Shown here: positions 9,111-18,152 of the stretch, piece after piece
How the letters are laid out: every line of letters begins with the position of its first letter
How positions within the stretch are numbered: the first letter of the stretch is position 1
Origin: JANQRZ01 sp965215165
Lineage (GTDB): Bacteria > Bacteroidota > Rhodothermia > Rhodothermales > JANQRZ01
Length of the DNA stretch: 64,000 nt
Direction of reading: 5' to 3'
Assembly (NCBI GenBank): GCA_965215165.1
Contig: CBDCCX010000006.1
Coordinates: forward strand, 2,728,001 to 2,792,000
Translations under genes and position numbers: made by a program
Notes under the pieces: model-generated
Databases searched by the model: none
Told to the model about the DNA's origin: nothing
Seen by the model: the letters and a program-made list of their open reading frames with translations, nothing else

Positions 9111-10424
9111 ATGCGCCTCACACTCTGCCTCGCCCTCGCCCTGGTCGGCTGCGCGCCGGACCGCCCCGCCGGCTCCGCCGACGCCCAGCCCACGCCCGTC
9201 ACCCCAACGTCTTCGGCGACCGCGCCGCCCGGCGAGATCGAGACCCGGCCGCTCGAGCCGAAGACCTACCGGATCACGCTCGACGACCTGCCGGAGCCGT
9301 ACGCCACCGAGTCGGCGCGCAAGAGCCCGGACGTGGTGGACGTGCCCGAGGCCCCGGTGCTCTACGCGCCGGCCGGCTTCCGCGTCAACGTCTGGGCCGA
9401 CGGCCTCGACCGCCCGCGCTGGCTCGCGCTCACCCCCGAGGGCGACGTGCTCGTTACGGAGACCCGGCAGAACCGCATCCGCCGCCTGAGCGACACCGAC
9501 AGCGACGGAGCCGCCGACGCGCGCACGACCTTCGCCGGCGAGGGCAACGGCCTCGACATCCCCTTCGGGATGGCCTTCTCGGAGACCGCTGCCGGTTCGG
9601 CCTTCTTCCTCGGCAACAGCGACGAGGTCCGGCGCTACCGCTACGACCGCCGTCGCCCCCTCGAGGGCCGCGGCGAGAGGATCGCGGACCTCCCCGGCGG
9701 CGGCTACAACCAGCACTGGACCCGCAACGTCGTCACCGACGGCGAGCACCTCTACGTCTCGGTCGGCTCGGCCTCGAACGCCGACCCGGAGCCGCTGCCG
9801 CGCGCCTCGGTGCAGCGGATGCGCTTCGACGGGTCGGAGCAGCAGACCCTCGCCCACGGCCTCCGCAACCCCGTCGGCCTCGCGTTCCACCCCACGACCG
9901 GCGCGCTCTACACGACCGTCAACGAGCGCGACCGGCTCGGCGACGGCCTGGTGCCGGACTATTTCACCGAGGTCCGGCCCGGCGCGTTCTACGGCTGGCC
10001 CTACGCCTACCTCGCGCCGACCCTCCTCGACCCGCGCCGGAGCGAGAACGGCCGGAGCGAGCGGCCCGACCTCGCGGCGCAGACCGTCACGCCGGACGTG
10101 CTCTTCGAGGCGCACTCCGCCGCGCTCGGACTCCAGTTCTACGACGGCGTGCAGTTCCCCGAGCGGTACCGAGGCGGCGCGTTCGTCGCCTTCCGGGGGT
10201 CGTGGAATCGGAGCCAGGGCACGGGCTACAAGCTCGTCTTCCTCCCCTTCGACGGCGACCGGCCGGCGGGCCGCTACGAGGACTTCCTGACGGGCTTCCT
10301 CACCGACCCGAGCGGCCCGACGACGTGGGGCCGCCCGGTCGGCGTGCTCGTGCTGCCGGACGGGAGCCTGCTCTTCACCGAGGAGATGAACGGCCGCATC
10401 TACCGCGTTTCCTACGGCGGATAG
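9111..10424 (+). CDS. Sorbosone-dehydrogenase-like beta-propeller lipoprotein
   Basis: 437 aa. The start at 9111 gives a lipoprotein signal with lipobox ALVGC (Cys ~14); the longer frame to 9021 has no signal. The mature part resembles the L-sorbosone/PQQ-glucose dehydrogenase propeller family: FRVNVWADGLDRPRWLALTPEGDVLVTE, NRIRRL, IPFGMAF, GGYNQHWTRNV, HGLRNPVGLAFHPTTGALYTTVNERD and a C-terminal WGRPVGVLVLPDGSLLFTEEMNGRIYRV. Such proteins oxidise sugars or alcohols with a quinone cofactor in the periplasm, but many family members lack measured activity, so the substrate is unknown. Confidence 0.82.
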   Translation: MRLTLCLALALVGCAPDRPAGSADAQPTPVTPTSSATAPPGEIETRPLEPKTYRITLDDLPEPYATESARKSPDVVDVPEAPVLYAPAGFRVNVWADGLDRPRWLALTPEGDVLVTETRQNRIRRLSDTDSDGAADARTTFAGEGNGLDIPFGMAFSETAAGSAFFLGNSDEVRRYRYDRRRPLEGRGERIADLPGGGYNQHWTRNVVTDGEHLYVSVGSASNADPEPLPRASVQRMRFDGSEQQTLAHGLRNPVGLAFHPTTGALYTTVNERDRLGDGLVPDYFTEVRPGAFYGWPYAYLAPTLLDPRRSENGRSERPDLAAQTVTPDVLFEAHSAALGLQFYDGVQFPERYRGGAFVAFRGSWNRSQGTGYKLVFLPFDGDRPAGRYEDFLTGFLTDPSGPTTWGRPVGVLVLPDGSLLFTEEMNGRIYRVSYGG

Positions 10425-10524
10425 CGCGCCGGTAGCGAACCAGCGTTACCTCTCCGCCTGTCGCTCCGGCTGCTGCTCGGGGTAGCGGCTGCTCCGTTCT
10501 CAACCTTCCACCCTCGACCTGCCG

Positions 10525-11919
10525 ATGCTCCGCCGCCTCGCCCTCCTGCTGGCCCTCGCGCCGGTCGCGGTCGCCCAACCCGACACCCTCGACCTCGACG
10601 TGGGCGCGGCGATGCGGCTAGCGCTCGACGGTAGCCCGGAGGTCGGCACCGAGCGGGCGGGACGCCGCTTTGCCGAGGCCCGCGCCCGGCAGGCCCGCGC
10701 CGCCCGGTTCCTCACCGAGTTCACCTTGACGACGGGCCACGCCGTCGCCCCCGGCCTCGACCGCAACGGCAACGCCGGCCCCGGCGAGGCGCTCTACCTC
10801 GACCCGGAGGTCCGCAATGACTGGACCGACACGCGGCCTTACAACGAGTTCACCGCCGAGGCCTTGCAGCCACTCTGGACCTGGGGCGAGCTGAGCGGTC
10901 AGATTCGTGCCGCCGACGCGGCGGTCGCCGTCGAGGACGCCGTGGTCGCGGCGAAGGCGGGCGAGGTCGCCCTCCGCACCGGCGAGCTGTACTACGGACT
11001 GCTCCTCGCCGACGCCCTCGCGGCGATCGCCGCCGAGACCGGCGAGGCCCTGGCGACGGCGCGGGGCGAGCTCGAGACGCTCCTCGACGAGGGCGACGCC
11101 TCCGTCGGCGACGCCGACCTGTTCCAGCTCCGCCTGTTCGAGCAGGAGTACCTCCGGCGGCGGGCGGAGGTCGGCGAGCAGCGCGGCCTCGCCGCCTCGG
11201 CCCTCGGCCGGCAGATGCTGCGCCCCGGCGTGGCGGTGCGGCCCGCGCCGCTGGAGCCGCTGGCCTTCGCGCGCGACTCGCTCGGCGTGTACCAGGCGCT
11301 CGGGCAGGCGCACCGGCCGGAGCTGCGCCAGGCCGAGGCGGGGTGGCGTGCCCGCGACGCGCTCGTCCGCGTGGCTAAGTCGGACTACTACCCCAAGCTC
11401 TTCCTCGGCGGCCGGGCGACGGGGCGCTACGCAGCGGGCCGCGTGGAGCAGGACAACCCCTTCATCAGCGACCCCTACCTCGGCTCGGGGCTGCGCTTCG
11501 GCCTCGGCGTCCGGCAGAACCTCGCCTTCTTCCAGACGCGCGCCAAGGTTCAGCAGGCCGAGGCGCAGCGCGCCGAGGTCCGCTTCCAGGCCGAGGCCGC
11601 CGAGCAGCTCGTGCTCTTCGAGGTCGAGCAGGCCTACCGCCGCCTCGCCATCGCCGAGGCCGCGCTCGACGCCCGCACCGCCTCCACCACCATCGCCGGC
11701 GAGTGGCTCCGCACTGAGCAGATCAACGTCGACCTCGGCCTCGGCGAGGTGACCGATCTCCTCGCCGCGGCGCGGGCCGACCTCGAAGCCCGCGCCGCCC
11801 GGCTCGACGCGGTGCAGGCCTACAACGTCGCCGTGCTCCGGCTGCTCCACGCCGCCGGCGTCCTGGCCGCGCGCGCCCAGCGCGGCACGCTGTTTGGAAC
11901 GGAACCCACCGAGCCGTAG
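10525..11919 (+). CDS. TolC-family outer-membrane efflux protein
   Basis: 464 aa with a signal peptide (residues 1-15, ending VAVA). It shows two long alpha-helical halves typical of TolC: AMRLALDGSPEV near the start, then coiled-coil stretches with ARARQARAAR, ELYYGLLLADALAAIAAETGEAL, and in the second half QAEAGWRARDALVRVAKSDYYPKLFLGG, followed by GVRQNLAFFQTRAKVQQAEAQ. TolC trimers form the outer-membrane duct of tripartite exporters. Here the next gene (50 bp on) is an MlaC-type lipid-binding protein and no inner-membrane pump lies alongside, so this member may belong to lipid or resistance-type transport; the partner must be encoded elsewhere. Confidence 0.85.
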   Translation: MLRRLALLLALAPVAVAQPDTLDLDVGAAMRLALDGSPEVGTERAGRRFAEARARQARAARFLTEFTLTTGHAVAPGLDRNGNAGPGEALYLDPEVRNDWTDTRPYNEFTAEALQPLWTWGELSGQIRAADAAVAVEDAVVAAKAGEVALRTGELYYGLLLADALAAIAAETGEALATARGELETLLDEGDASVGDADLFQLRLFEQEYLRRRAEVGEQRGLAASALGRQMLRPGVAVRPAPLEPLAFARDSLGVYQALGQAHRPELRQAEAGWRARDALVRVAKSDYYPKLFLGGRATGRYAAGRVEQDNPFISDPYLGSGLRFGLGVRQNLAFFQTRAKVQQAEAQRAEVRFQAEAAEQLVLFEVEQAYRRLAIAEAALDARTASTTIAGEWLRTEQINVDLGLGEVTDLLAAARADLEARAARLDAVQAYNVAVLRLLHAAGVLAARAQRGTLFGTEPTEP

Positions 11920-11969
11920 CCCCTCGCTCCGGCTCCGTTTTCCCCTCTTCGACCGATCCCCTGCCCTCG

Positions 11970-12557
11970 ATGCTGCACAACCTCCCGCTCCTCCTGCTCG
12001 CCCTCCTGCTCGCGGTCCCCGCCCAAGCGCAGTCCGACGGGATCGAGCCGATGCTCCGCCAGCGCGACGCCGAGATCAAGGCCATTCTCGGCACGAGGCA
12101 GACCGTCACCGACGCCCAGCGCGACCGCCTCCGCGCCGTCGTCAACGGCGTGATCGACTTCGAGGCGATGGCCCGCCAGGCCCTCGGATCGCACTGGAAC
12201 GACCTCTCCGCCGCCCAGCGCACGCGCTTCGCCGACGCCTTCGGCGGCGTCATCCGCGCCCAGTCCCTCGCCGACCTCGACCTCTACCGCGCCCGCGTCA
12301 CCTACGGCGACGTGACCGTGGACGGCACCCGCGCGACCGCCCACACCACCGCCCGCTCCGGCGACGTCGATGCGGAGGTCGTCTACGCCCTCGCCCGGAA
12401 GGGGGACCGGTGGGTCGTCACCGACCTCGTGATCGACGGGGTGAGCACCGTCGGGGGCTACGCAACCTCGTTCCAGCGCGTGATGAAGCGCAAGGGCGTG
12501 GAGGACGGGTACGAGACGCTGATGGCGAGCCTCCGCAAGCGCTTGGCACGCGGCTGA
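11970..12557 (+). CDS. mlaC: MlaC/Ttg2D-type periplasmic phospholipid-binding protein
   Basis: 195 aa with a signal peptide (residues 1-20, ending AQAQ). The MlaC fold signature is visible: RLRAVVNGVIDFEAMARQALGSHWNDLSAAQRTRFADAFGGVI, then a beta-rich part with ATAHTTARSGDVDAEVVYALARKGDRWVVTDLVIDGVSTV and a C-terminal FQRVMKRKGVEDGYETLMASLRKRL. MlaC carries phospholipids between the outer membrane and the inner-membrane MlaFEDB ABC transporter. It follows the TolC gene in the same direction. The other mla genes are not in this window. Confidence 0.85.
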   Translation: MLHNLPLLLLALLLAVPAQAQSDGIEPMLRQRDAEIKAILGTRQTVTDAQRDRLRAVVNGVIDFEAMARQALGSHWNDLSAAQRTRFADAFGGVIRAQSLADLDLYRARVTYGDVTVDGTRATAHTTARSGDVDAEVVYALARKGDRWVVTDLVIDGVSTVGGYATSFQRVMKRKGVEDGYETLMASLRKRLARG

Positions 12558-12580
12558 CGGGCGAGGCCTGAGCCGTGATC

Positions 12581-12607
12581 GTAGGGGCGACCGGCCGGTC
12601 GCCCTAC
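12581..12607. repeat. Palindromic element, copy 1 (27 bp)
   Basis: Copy of the GTAGGGGCGACCGG palindrome followed by its reverse complement, here lacking one C in the right arm. It lies between the convergent mlaC and TIM-barrel genes, and its right end contains the TAG stop codon (12604-12606, minus strand) of the latter. Other copies are at 25966, 27166 and 34111. Confidence 0.9.
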
Positions 12608-14220
12608 TGCTTGGTGGCGAGGTTCCAGAGGAACGCCAGCTCCGGCCGCGCAGCCGTCGTCGCCAGGAGTCCCCCGAGCGCGAGGAGCGCGGTGGGCACG
12701 CCGAGCCCGAGCACGAGCGCACGCGGCATCGGGACACGCGTGACGCGGCTGAAGTCGTAGAGCATCCGCACCGCCGCCACGATCTCGGCCAGCCCCCACC
12801 CGGCCAGCAGCAGCGGCACCCAGCGGATCGGCTCCGGCTGCACCACGGCCAGCACCGCCCCGACGGCCAGCACCAGCACCGGCCACCGGCTCCACACCGC
12901 GAGGGTCAGCGCCTGCTCCGGGCGCACGCGGTGCGACCCCGAGAGCGCCAGCATCCAGAGCATGTTGAGCAGCAGCCAGACCCCGTAGATCACCCCGACG
13001 AGCAGCACCGTCGCCAGCGGTGTCGCGATCAGGCTCAGCACGCGGGCCTCGGCCTCCAGCGTCAGGCCTGCCGTCAGCGCCTCCAGCACGTCCGTCTCCG
13101 CGCCCGCCCAGAGCACGACGGCCCCGATCACGCCGGCTCCCAGCGCCACCACCGCTGCCAGCCCGAACCCGGCCCACGGCTCAGCGGACCGGCCGCGCTG
13201 CAACGCTTCGTGGTAGTACGCGTGCCGCGTGAAGTAGCGCGGCACGAGCTGCCGGAAGCGTGGCGCAAATGCCAGCGCCAGCGCCAACGTCAGCGCCAGC
13301 ACCCACCCGGCGATCACGAAGGTCGGCGTGTTCTCGGGCGCCGCCGGCTCCGGTCCAGCGTCGAAGGCGAAGACCCGCTGCCGCCCCGTGTAGAACCCCA
13401 TCAGCACCTCGAGAGCCGGGCGCGGCGCATCGTCAGGCCCGAGCAGCCCGAACGGAGCCTCGACGCCGTCGCGCCATGCGTAGACGAACACCGCCACGGG
13501 CGGAGACTCCAACGCGACCAGATCGCCTAGCCCGTCTTCGAGAAACCGTGCCTGCGCGGCCGGCGACCGCGGCGTCCGGTGCCCGCCGGAGCGGTCGTCC
13601 ACCGCCGCCCCGATGCTGCCAATCCCGACCGGCCCGTCGTGCGCCGCGCGCCAGCGCCGGACGAGGCCCAGCGGCTCGTGCCCCCGGGCGTCGAGCATCA
13701 CGAAATCCACCGACGTGGAGCACACGTCGTGATACAGAAAGTGCGAGAGGTAGTAGGTCTGCGCGCCCGGCAGGCCGGCGCTGCGGACGCGGTCGGTGAG
13801 CGTTTGGACGTAGGCGCAGGCCGCCGGGTCACTCGTATCGACGAACCGGGCGAGGCCAAAGGCCCGCGCCGACGGGTGGTCCCGGGCCAGGGCGAGCGCC
13901 GCCTCTAGCTCGCGCTCCGCAAAGGCGAGGGTGTCGGCGAGCCGCGCCGCCGGCAGGCCCGCCACCGGCAAGTCCTGGTAGACCTGAAGGCCGAGGATGT
14001 CCGCCATCCGCAGGATCGTCGCGCGCGTGACGAGGTCTGTTCGTACCGCCTCGACGCCGGCCTCGCGCATCGCCCGGAGGTCGCGCACCGCCAGCTCGAG
14101 GCTGTCCGGCTGCCGCCACACCACCCCTTCGACGAAGCCCGACCCGGACGGGGAAGCCGGTTGCGCGAGGGCGGGCGCAGCCGTCAGGAGCAGCAGGGCG
14201 ATGAGAAACGGACGAGGCAT
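12604..14220 (-). CDS. Glycosidase-like TIM-barrel protein fused to a multi-helix membrane domain
   Basis: 538 aa with a signal peptide (residues 1-18, ending ALAQ); the start at 14220 is chosen for it. Residues ~20-310 resemble the glycoside hydrolase family 2 / TIM-barrel segment: SLELAVRDLRAMREAGVEAVRTDLV, ILGLQVYQDLPV, SHFLYHDVCSTSVDFVMLDARGHEPLG. The C-terminal ~250 residues have about five to six membrane helices (FVIAGWVLALTLALALAF, GFGLAAVVALGAGVIGAVVLW, LIATPLATVLLVGVIYGVWLLLNML, WPVLVLAVGAVLAVV and two more). I cannot identify two catalytic acids with confidence, so it may not be an active hydrolase. The stop codon is supplied by the adjacent palindrome. Confidence 0.65.
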   Translation of the reverse strand: MPRPFLIALLLLTAAPALAQPASPSGSGFVEGVVWRQPDSLELAVRDLRAMREAGVEAVRTDLVTRATILRMADILGLQVYQDLPVAGLPAARLADTLAFAERELEAALALARDHPSARAFGLARFVDTSDPAACAYVQTLTDRVRSAGLPGAQTYYLSHFLYHDVCSTSVDFVMLDARGHEPLGLVRRWRAAHDGPVGIGSIGAAVDDRSGGHRTPRSPAAQARFLEDGLGDLVALESPPVAVFVYAWRDGVEAPFGLLGPDDAPRPALEVLMGFYTGRQRVFAFDAGPEPAAPENTPTFVIAGWVLALTLALALAFAPRFRQLVPRYFTRHAYYHEALQRGRSAEPWAGFGLAAVVALGAGVIGAVVLWAGAETDVLEALTAGLTLEAEARVLSLIATPLATVLLVGVIYGVWLLLNMLWMLALSGSHRVRPEQALTLAVWSRWPVLVLAVGAVLAVVQPEPIRWVPLLLAGWGLAEIVAAVRMLYDFSRVTRVPMPRALVLGLGVPTALLALGGLLATTAARPELAFLWNLATKQ

Positions 14221-14390
14221 AGACGGGAGGAGACAAGCCAGGAACGGAAGGTAGCACCGCCGCCGCCCGCGTTCCACCCCCTCGCCTTCTCAGCCCGCCT
14301 CGCCCCGCGCCGCCGCGACGCGCTCGCGCGGCCGGGCCAACGGTGTCATCCGGCTTCCAGAGCCCCTCTGCCCAAACTCGTCTCCGGCGG

Positions 14391-15194
14391 CTACAGGCTC
14401 AGCCGGTCGCGGAGCTCGCGGGAGCGGCTGCGACTGGCGATGACCTCGTGCCCGCCGACGAGCACGAGCTTGTAGCGCCCGCTGAACCAGGGGATCATCT
14501 CGCGGATCTGACCGAGCTGCACGATGGCCGAGCGGTGAACCCGGACGAAGGCCGCCGGGTCGAGCCGCCGCTCGAGCGCGTCGAGCGTGTGGGAGACGAT
14601 GTGGCGGCTGGGCGTGGCCGGGCCGGCGGCGTCGGGGAGCACGTAAAGCCGCGTGATGCCGTCCTCGACCTCGGCCGAGACCAGCCGCTCCACGGGCACG
14701 ATCACCAAGCGGTCCGAGCCAGGGATCGAGAGCTGCTGGAGGTAGTCGCCACTCGGGGCCGGCGCAGCAGGCTGCCGGTCGAGGTAGTCGAGCAGCTCGC
14801 CGAGGCGCTCGTCGCGGCGCTCGCTGCCGGCCAGCTTCTCGGCGCGCTCGAGGGCGAGGGCGAGGCGCTCCTGCTGGACGGGCTTGAGGAGGTAGTCGAC
14901 CGCACTGGCCTCGAACGCCTGCAAGGCATGTTCGTCGTGGGCCGTCGTGAAGACGACGACCGGCCGGTGCTCGGGCGAGAGCCGGTCCAGCACGTCGAAC
15001 CCGTCGAGGCCCGGCATCTGGATGTCGAGCAGCACCAGGTCCACGCCGCCAGCCTCGATCCGCTCCAGGGCCTCAACCCCATCGGCAGCCTCGCCGACGA
15101 CCTCGAGGCGACCGTCGTCTTCGAAGGGCTTGAGCAGGCGGGCGAGCCGGCGGCGCGCCGGGACCTCGTCGTCTACGATGAGCGTTTGGAGCAT
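14391..15194 (-). CDS. LytTR-family response regulator
   Basis: 267 aa. Receiver domain at residues 1-120: the acidic pair is D8/D9 (LIVDDE), the phosphoacceptor Asp lies in VDLVLLDIQMPG, and Lys is in DYLLKPV. The LytTR DNA-binding domain is C-terminal (about 165-267: RLVIVPVERLVSAEVEDGITRLYV, SHTLDALERRLDPAAFVRVHRSAIVQLGQI, SGRYKLVLVGG, SRSRELRDRLSL). It lies 317 bp downstream of a histidine kinase gene in the same orientation, so the two probably form a LytS/LytR-like two-component system. Target genes cannot be read from the sequence. Confidence 0.93.
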   Translation of the reverse strand: MLQTLIVDDEVPARRRLARLLKPFEDDGRLEVVGEAADGVEALERIEAGGVDLVLLDIQMPGLDGFDVLDRLSPEHRPVVVFTTAHDEHALQAFEASAVDYLLKPVQQERLALALERAEKLAGSERRDERLGELLDYLDRQPAAPAPSGDYLQQLSIPGSDRLVIVPVERLVSAEVEDGITRLYVLPDAAGPATPSRHIVSHTLDALERRLDPAAFVRVHRSAIVQLGQIREMIPWFSGRYKLVLVGGHEVIASRSRSRELRDRLSL

Positions 15195-15511
15195 GAGGCG
15201 TGATTCGTGGAACGTGAGATTGGCTGCGCCGGGCTTCGGGTCGTGGGGGAGCGCTGAGGGACTAGGGCGAGCAGGAGGCGGCTGACGCTCGTGAGCAGAG
15301 CAAGGCGGTGAGCATGAGCTTCTTCGTCAAGCACGGGGCGCGCTTCAAAGTACCAACTGCGACTTTCCCTCGCCGAGCCTAGGGCTGCAAATCCAGACAG
15401 TCTCTTGAACGTCATCCCATTCACTCTGGGAGATCATCTCTGGAAGATCATCTCTAGAAGATCATCGCAGCGGCTTCTGCCATCCCACGACCCGAAGGCC
15501 GGCGCAGCCAA
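15195..15511 (-). promoter_or_regulatory. Intergenic region with three tandem 14-bp direct repeats
   Basis: This 317-bp gap separates the kinase and regulator genes. It is less GC-rich than its surroundings. At 15431-15468 it holds tandem copies AGATCATCTCTGGA, AGATCATCTCTAGA and a partial AGATCATCGC. Repeats of this kind between a kinase and a LytTR regulator could bind the regulator itself, but the 14-bp spacing does not match the usual LytTR site spacing. No convincing gene is seen here. Confidence 0.55.
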
Positions 15512-18049
15512 TCACGTTTCACGAATTGGAATGATCAGCCGTGCCGTCGTTCCCGTCTCCGCATCGCTGGAGAGCCGCAACAGGTCGTCCCGGCCGTAGA
15601 GCTGCTCCAGGCGCGCGGCCACGTTCCTCAGCCCGATCCCGAAGAAGTCCGGCGGCGAGGCCGTCTCGGCGAGGCCATCGCCGCCGGGCCCGGCGGTAGC
15701 GCCGAAGAGCGCGGGGATGCCGAGGCCCGTGTCGGTGACGCACAGCTCGGCGTGCTCGGCGTGGCGGCGGCTGGCGAGGGTCAGCGTGCCGCCGCCGCGC
15801 TTGCGCTCGATGCCGTGCTTGACGGCGTTCTCGACGAGCGTCTGCACGGCGAAGGCCGGCACGGGCAGGTCGCGGAGCGAGTCGTCCCAGTCGCGCTCGA
15901 TGCGGAGGTTCTGGCCGAAGCGGGCCTGCTCGATGGCGAGGTAGTCCTCGACGAGCCGCGCCTCGTCGGCCAGCGGGACGAAGGTGCGGCTGCCGGTCTG
16001 GAGGATGTAGCGGAAGATGCGGGCCAGGCGCTCGACGGTGCCCTCGGCCTCGCGCGGCGTCTCCTCGATGAGCGCGGCGATGGTGTTGAGCGTGTTGAAG
16101 AGGAAGTGCGGGTTGATCTGCGCCCGGAGCGCGGCGAGCTGCGCCTCGGCGCTCTGCCGAACGAGTGCCTTCTCGCGCTCGACCAGGGCGAGGCGCTCCG
16201 TGGCGAGCGCGAGCTGCCCACAGAGCGAGCGCAGCACGGCCACGTCCTCGAGGTTGTAGACCGCCCGCCGCCGCGCCTTGGCCCCGAGCACGAGCAGGCC
16301 CGCCGGCTCGGTCTCGCCCCCCGCCACCGGCACGGCGAGCGCCACGCCATGCTGCTTCAGCAGCGCGTCGTCGGCCGCCGGCAGGTCGCTCTCGTCCAGC
16401 TCGGCGTTGCGCGACCAGACGGTGCCGGCCCGCTGAATCCGGTCCCACACCTGGCGCAGCTCGGCCTCGGTGAAGTACGGCGGGTCGGGGTGGTAGGTCG
16501 CCCGAATCCACTCCGCCTCGGCGTCGGGCGTCGGGGCCGCCGGGTCGCGCAGGAAGAGGACGGCCGAGCGCGCACCGAGCGCCTCGCCGGCCGTCTGCAC
16601 GGTCTCCTGCGCGAGGCGGCGGGCGTCGAGGATCAGCCGCATCCGCTCGCTGAAGGCCTGGAGCTGGGCCCGCGCCCGCTGCCGGTCCGTCACGAACCAG
16701 GTGGACGTGTAGCGCCGCAGCAGCCGCACGCCGCGCTCGGCGACGAGCATCAGCACGAGCACGTAGCCCCCGGCCACGACCTGGTGCGGCCACCCGCCCA
16801 GCCCTGGCAGCGCGCGCTCCACGAGCACCAGCCCCCCGACGACGACGAAGAACGCCGCTCCGAAGACGGCTAGATACGCGAACGCCCGCGTCACCACGGC
16901 GTCCGCGCGCCCGTGCCGCAGCGTGGCGATGGAGGCGAGCCCGACCGGAGCCAGCGACAGGAGCTGGATCAGCACGATCAGCCCGCCGACCGTCGCGTCG
17001 GAAACCGCCCCCAGCAGCGGCACGATGCCGTAGACCGACAGCGCCCCGAGCGCGGCCAGCAGGAACACCGCACCGCTCCCCACCCGGCTCCACGCCGTCG
17101 AGGCCGGCACCGCGTCGCCCTCCTCGGTCTCGTCGACCGACCGCGCGGTCAGCGTCAGCCCCGTCGCCGCCGCGACGTAGCAGCAGACGTAGAACAGGAT
17201 CGGCGCGATGAGGGCGTCGACCGTCAGCGGCCCGACGGCCCCCCAGCTCACGGCCCCCAGCACGAGCACCCCGAGCACGAGCGCCGGCCCGTAGATGAGC
17301 GCGACGAAGGCCCGCGTTCGCAGCCGGGCCACGTCCGCCAGCACGTGGTGCAGCAGCAGCGCCGGGAACAGCACCCACCCGCCGAGCGCCAGCAGCGTCA
17401 CCACCTGGAAGAACGTCGCATACGCCCCCCCTACCGGCGGCCCGATGACCGTCAGGCTCACCAGCCGAGACAGGTTGCCGAACACCCACAGCGACGCCGC
17501 CCCGAAGAGCGCAAACGACCGCCTCGCCCGGGGCGACCGCCCGACGAGCGGCGCGACGATCACGAGCCCGAGCAGGTGCAGGAACGCCGCCAGCGAGAAG
17601 CCCCACAGCGAGGTCTGCCACAGCGCCCCGCCGAGCGGGTAGAGGAAGGTCGGGTAGCGCGAGATCGGAATCTCGAACGACTGCAGCCGGTCCCCTTGCA
17701 CCACGTCGTAGACGAGCGTGTCGCCCGGCGCGACGCCCTCGACGGCGCGCTTGAGGTCGGGGGCCGAGAAGAACTGCTGGAACTCGAACTGGTAGAGCAC
17801 GGCCCCCTGCCGGAGGCCCGAGGCGAAGGCCGTCCCGCCCGGGTAGACGTAGGCCGCCACGATCTCGCCGTCGCGGTCCTGCCACTGCACCCAGTCGAAC
17901 CCGCGCGGGGCCGAGGCGCGGGGCGTCTCCCCCGTCACCTGCGCGATCTCCCACCAGTCCGCCACCAGCCGCCCCAGCATCAGCAGCGACACGAGGGGCA
18001 CGAGCGCGACGAACGCCCGCAGCACAACCGACCGATCTCGGAGAGCCAT
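15512..18049 (-). CDS. LytS/YehU-type sensor histidine kinase with PDZ-like, membrane and GAF-like regions
   Basis: 845 aa. After an N-terminal membrane helix (~10-30) there is a PDZ-like stretch (residues ~55-130: VYPGGTAFASGLRQGAVLYQF, PGDTLVYDVVQGDRLQSFEI), then seven or eight membrane helices (~135-440) and a GAF-like region (~470-620: LILDARRLAQETVQTAGEALGARSAVLFLRD). The His_kinase domain follows (~645-690) with phosphoacceptor His in AQINPHFLFNTLN, then an HATPase with N-box VQTLVENAVKHG and G-boxes DTGLGIP and FFGIGLRNV. All kinase residues are present. It precedes the LytTR regulator gene and diverges from tatD. Confidence 0.9.
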   Translation of the reverse strand: MALRDRSVVLRAFVALVPLVSLLMLGRLVADWWEIAQVTGETPRASAPRGFDWVQWQDRDGEIVAAYVYPGGTAFASGLRQGAVLYQFEFQQFFSAPDLKRAVEGVAPGDTLVYDVVQGDRLQSFEIPISRYPTFLYPLGGALWQTSLWGFSLAAFLHLLGLVIVAPLVGRSPRARRSFALFGAASLWVFGNLSRLVSLTVIGPPVGGAYATFFQVVTLLALGGWVLFPALLLHHVLADVARLRTRAFVALIYGPALVLGVLVLGAVSWGAVGPLTVDALIAPILFYVCCYVAAATGLTLTARSVDETEEGDAVPASTAWSRVGSGAVFLLAALGALSVYGIVPLLGAVSDATVGGLIVLIQLLSLAPVGLASIATLRHGRADAVVTRAFAYLAVFGAAFFVVVGGLVLVERALPGLGGWPHQVVAGGYVLVLMLVAERGVRLLRRYTSTWFVTDRQRARAQLQAFSERMRLILDARRLAQETVQTAGEALGARSAVLFLRDPAAPTPDAEAEWIRATYHPDPPYFTEAELRQVWDRIQRAGTVWSRNAELDESDLPAADDALLKQHGVALAVPVAGGETEPAGLLVLGAKARRRAVYNLEDVAVLRSLCGQLALATERLALVEREKALVRQSAEAQLAALRAQINPHFLFNTLNTIAALIEETPREAEGTVERLARIFRYILQTGSRTFVPLADEARLVEDYLAIEQARFGQNLRIERDWDDSLRDLPVPAFAVQTLVENAVKHGIERKRGGGTLTLASRRHAEHAELCVTDTGLGIPALFGATAGPGGDGLAETASPPDFFGIGLRNVAARLEQLYGRDDLLRLSSDAETGTTARLIIPIRET

Positions 18050-18152
18050 GAGGGCGGTGGACAGAGGACGGGAGACAGAGGGCGGTGGGCAGCGAGCGGA
18101 AGGTAACGGTCTCCTTACCTTGGATGGTCTCTCCCACGCTCTCCCGAATTCT

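Noticed and set aside
15173..15424. Possible 83-residue gene in the kinase-regulator gap
   Set aside because: No family motif, no ribosome site, and it overlaps the regulator start; composition is low-complexity Ser/Arg.
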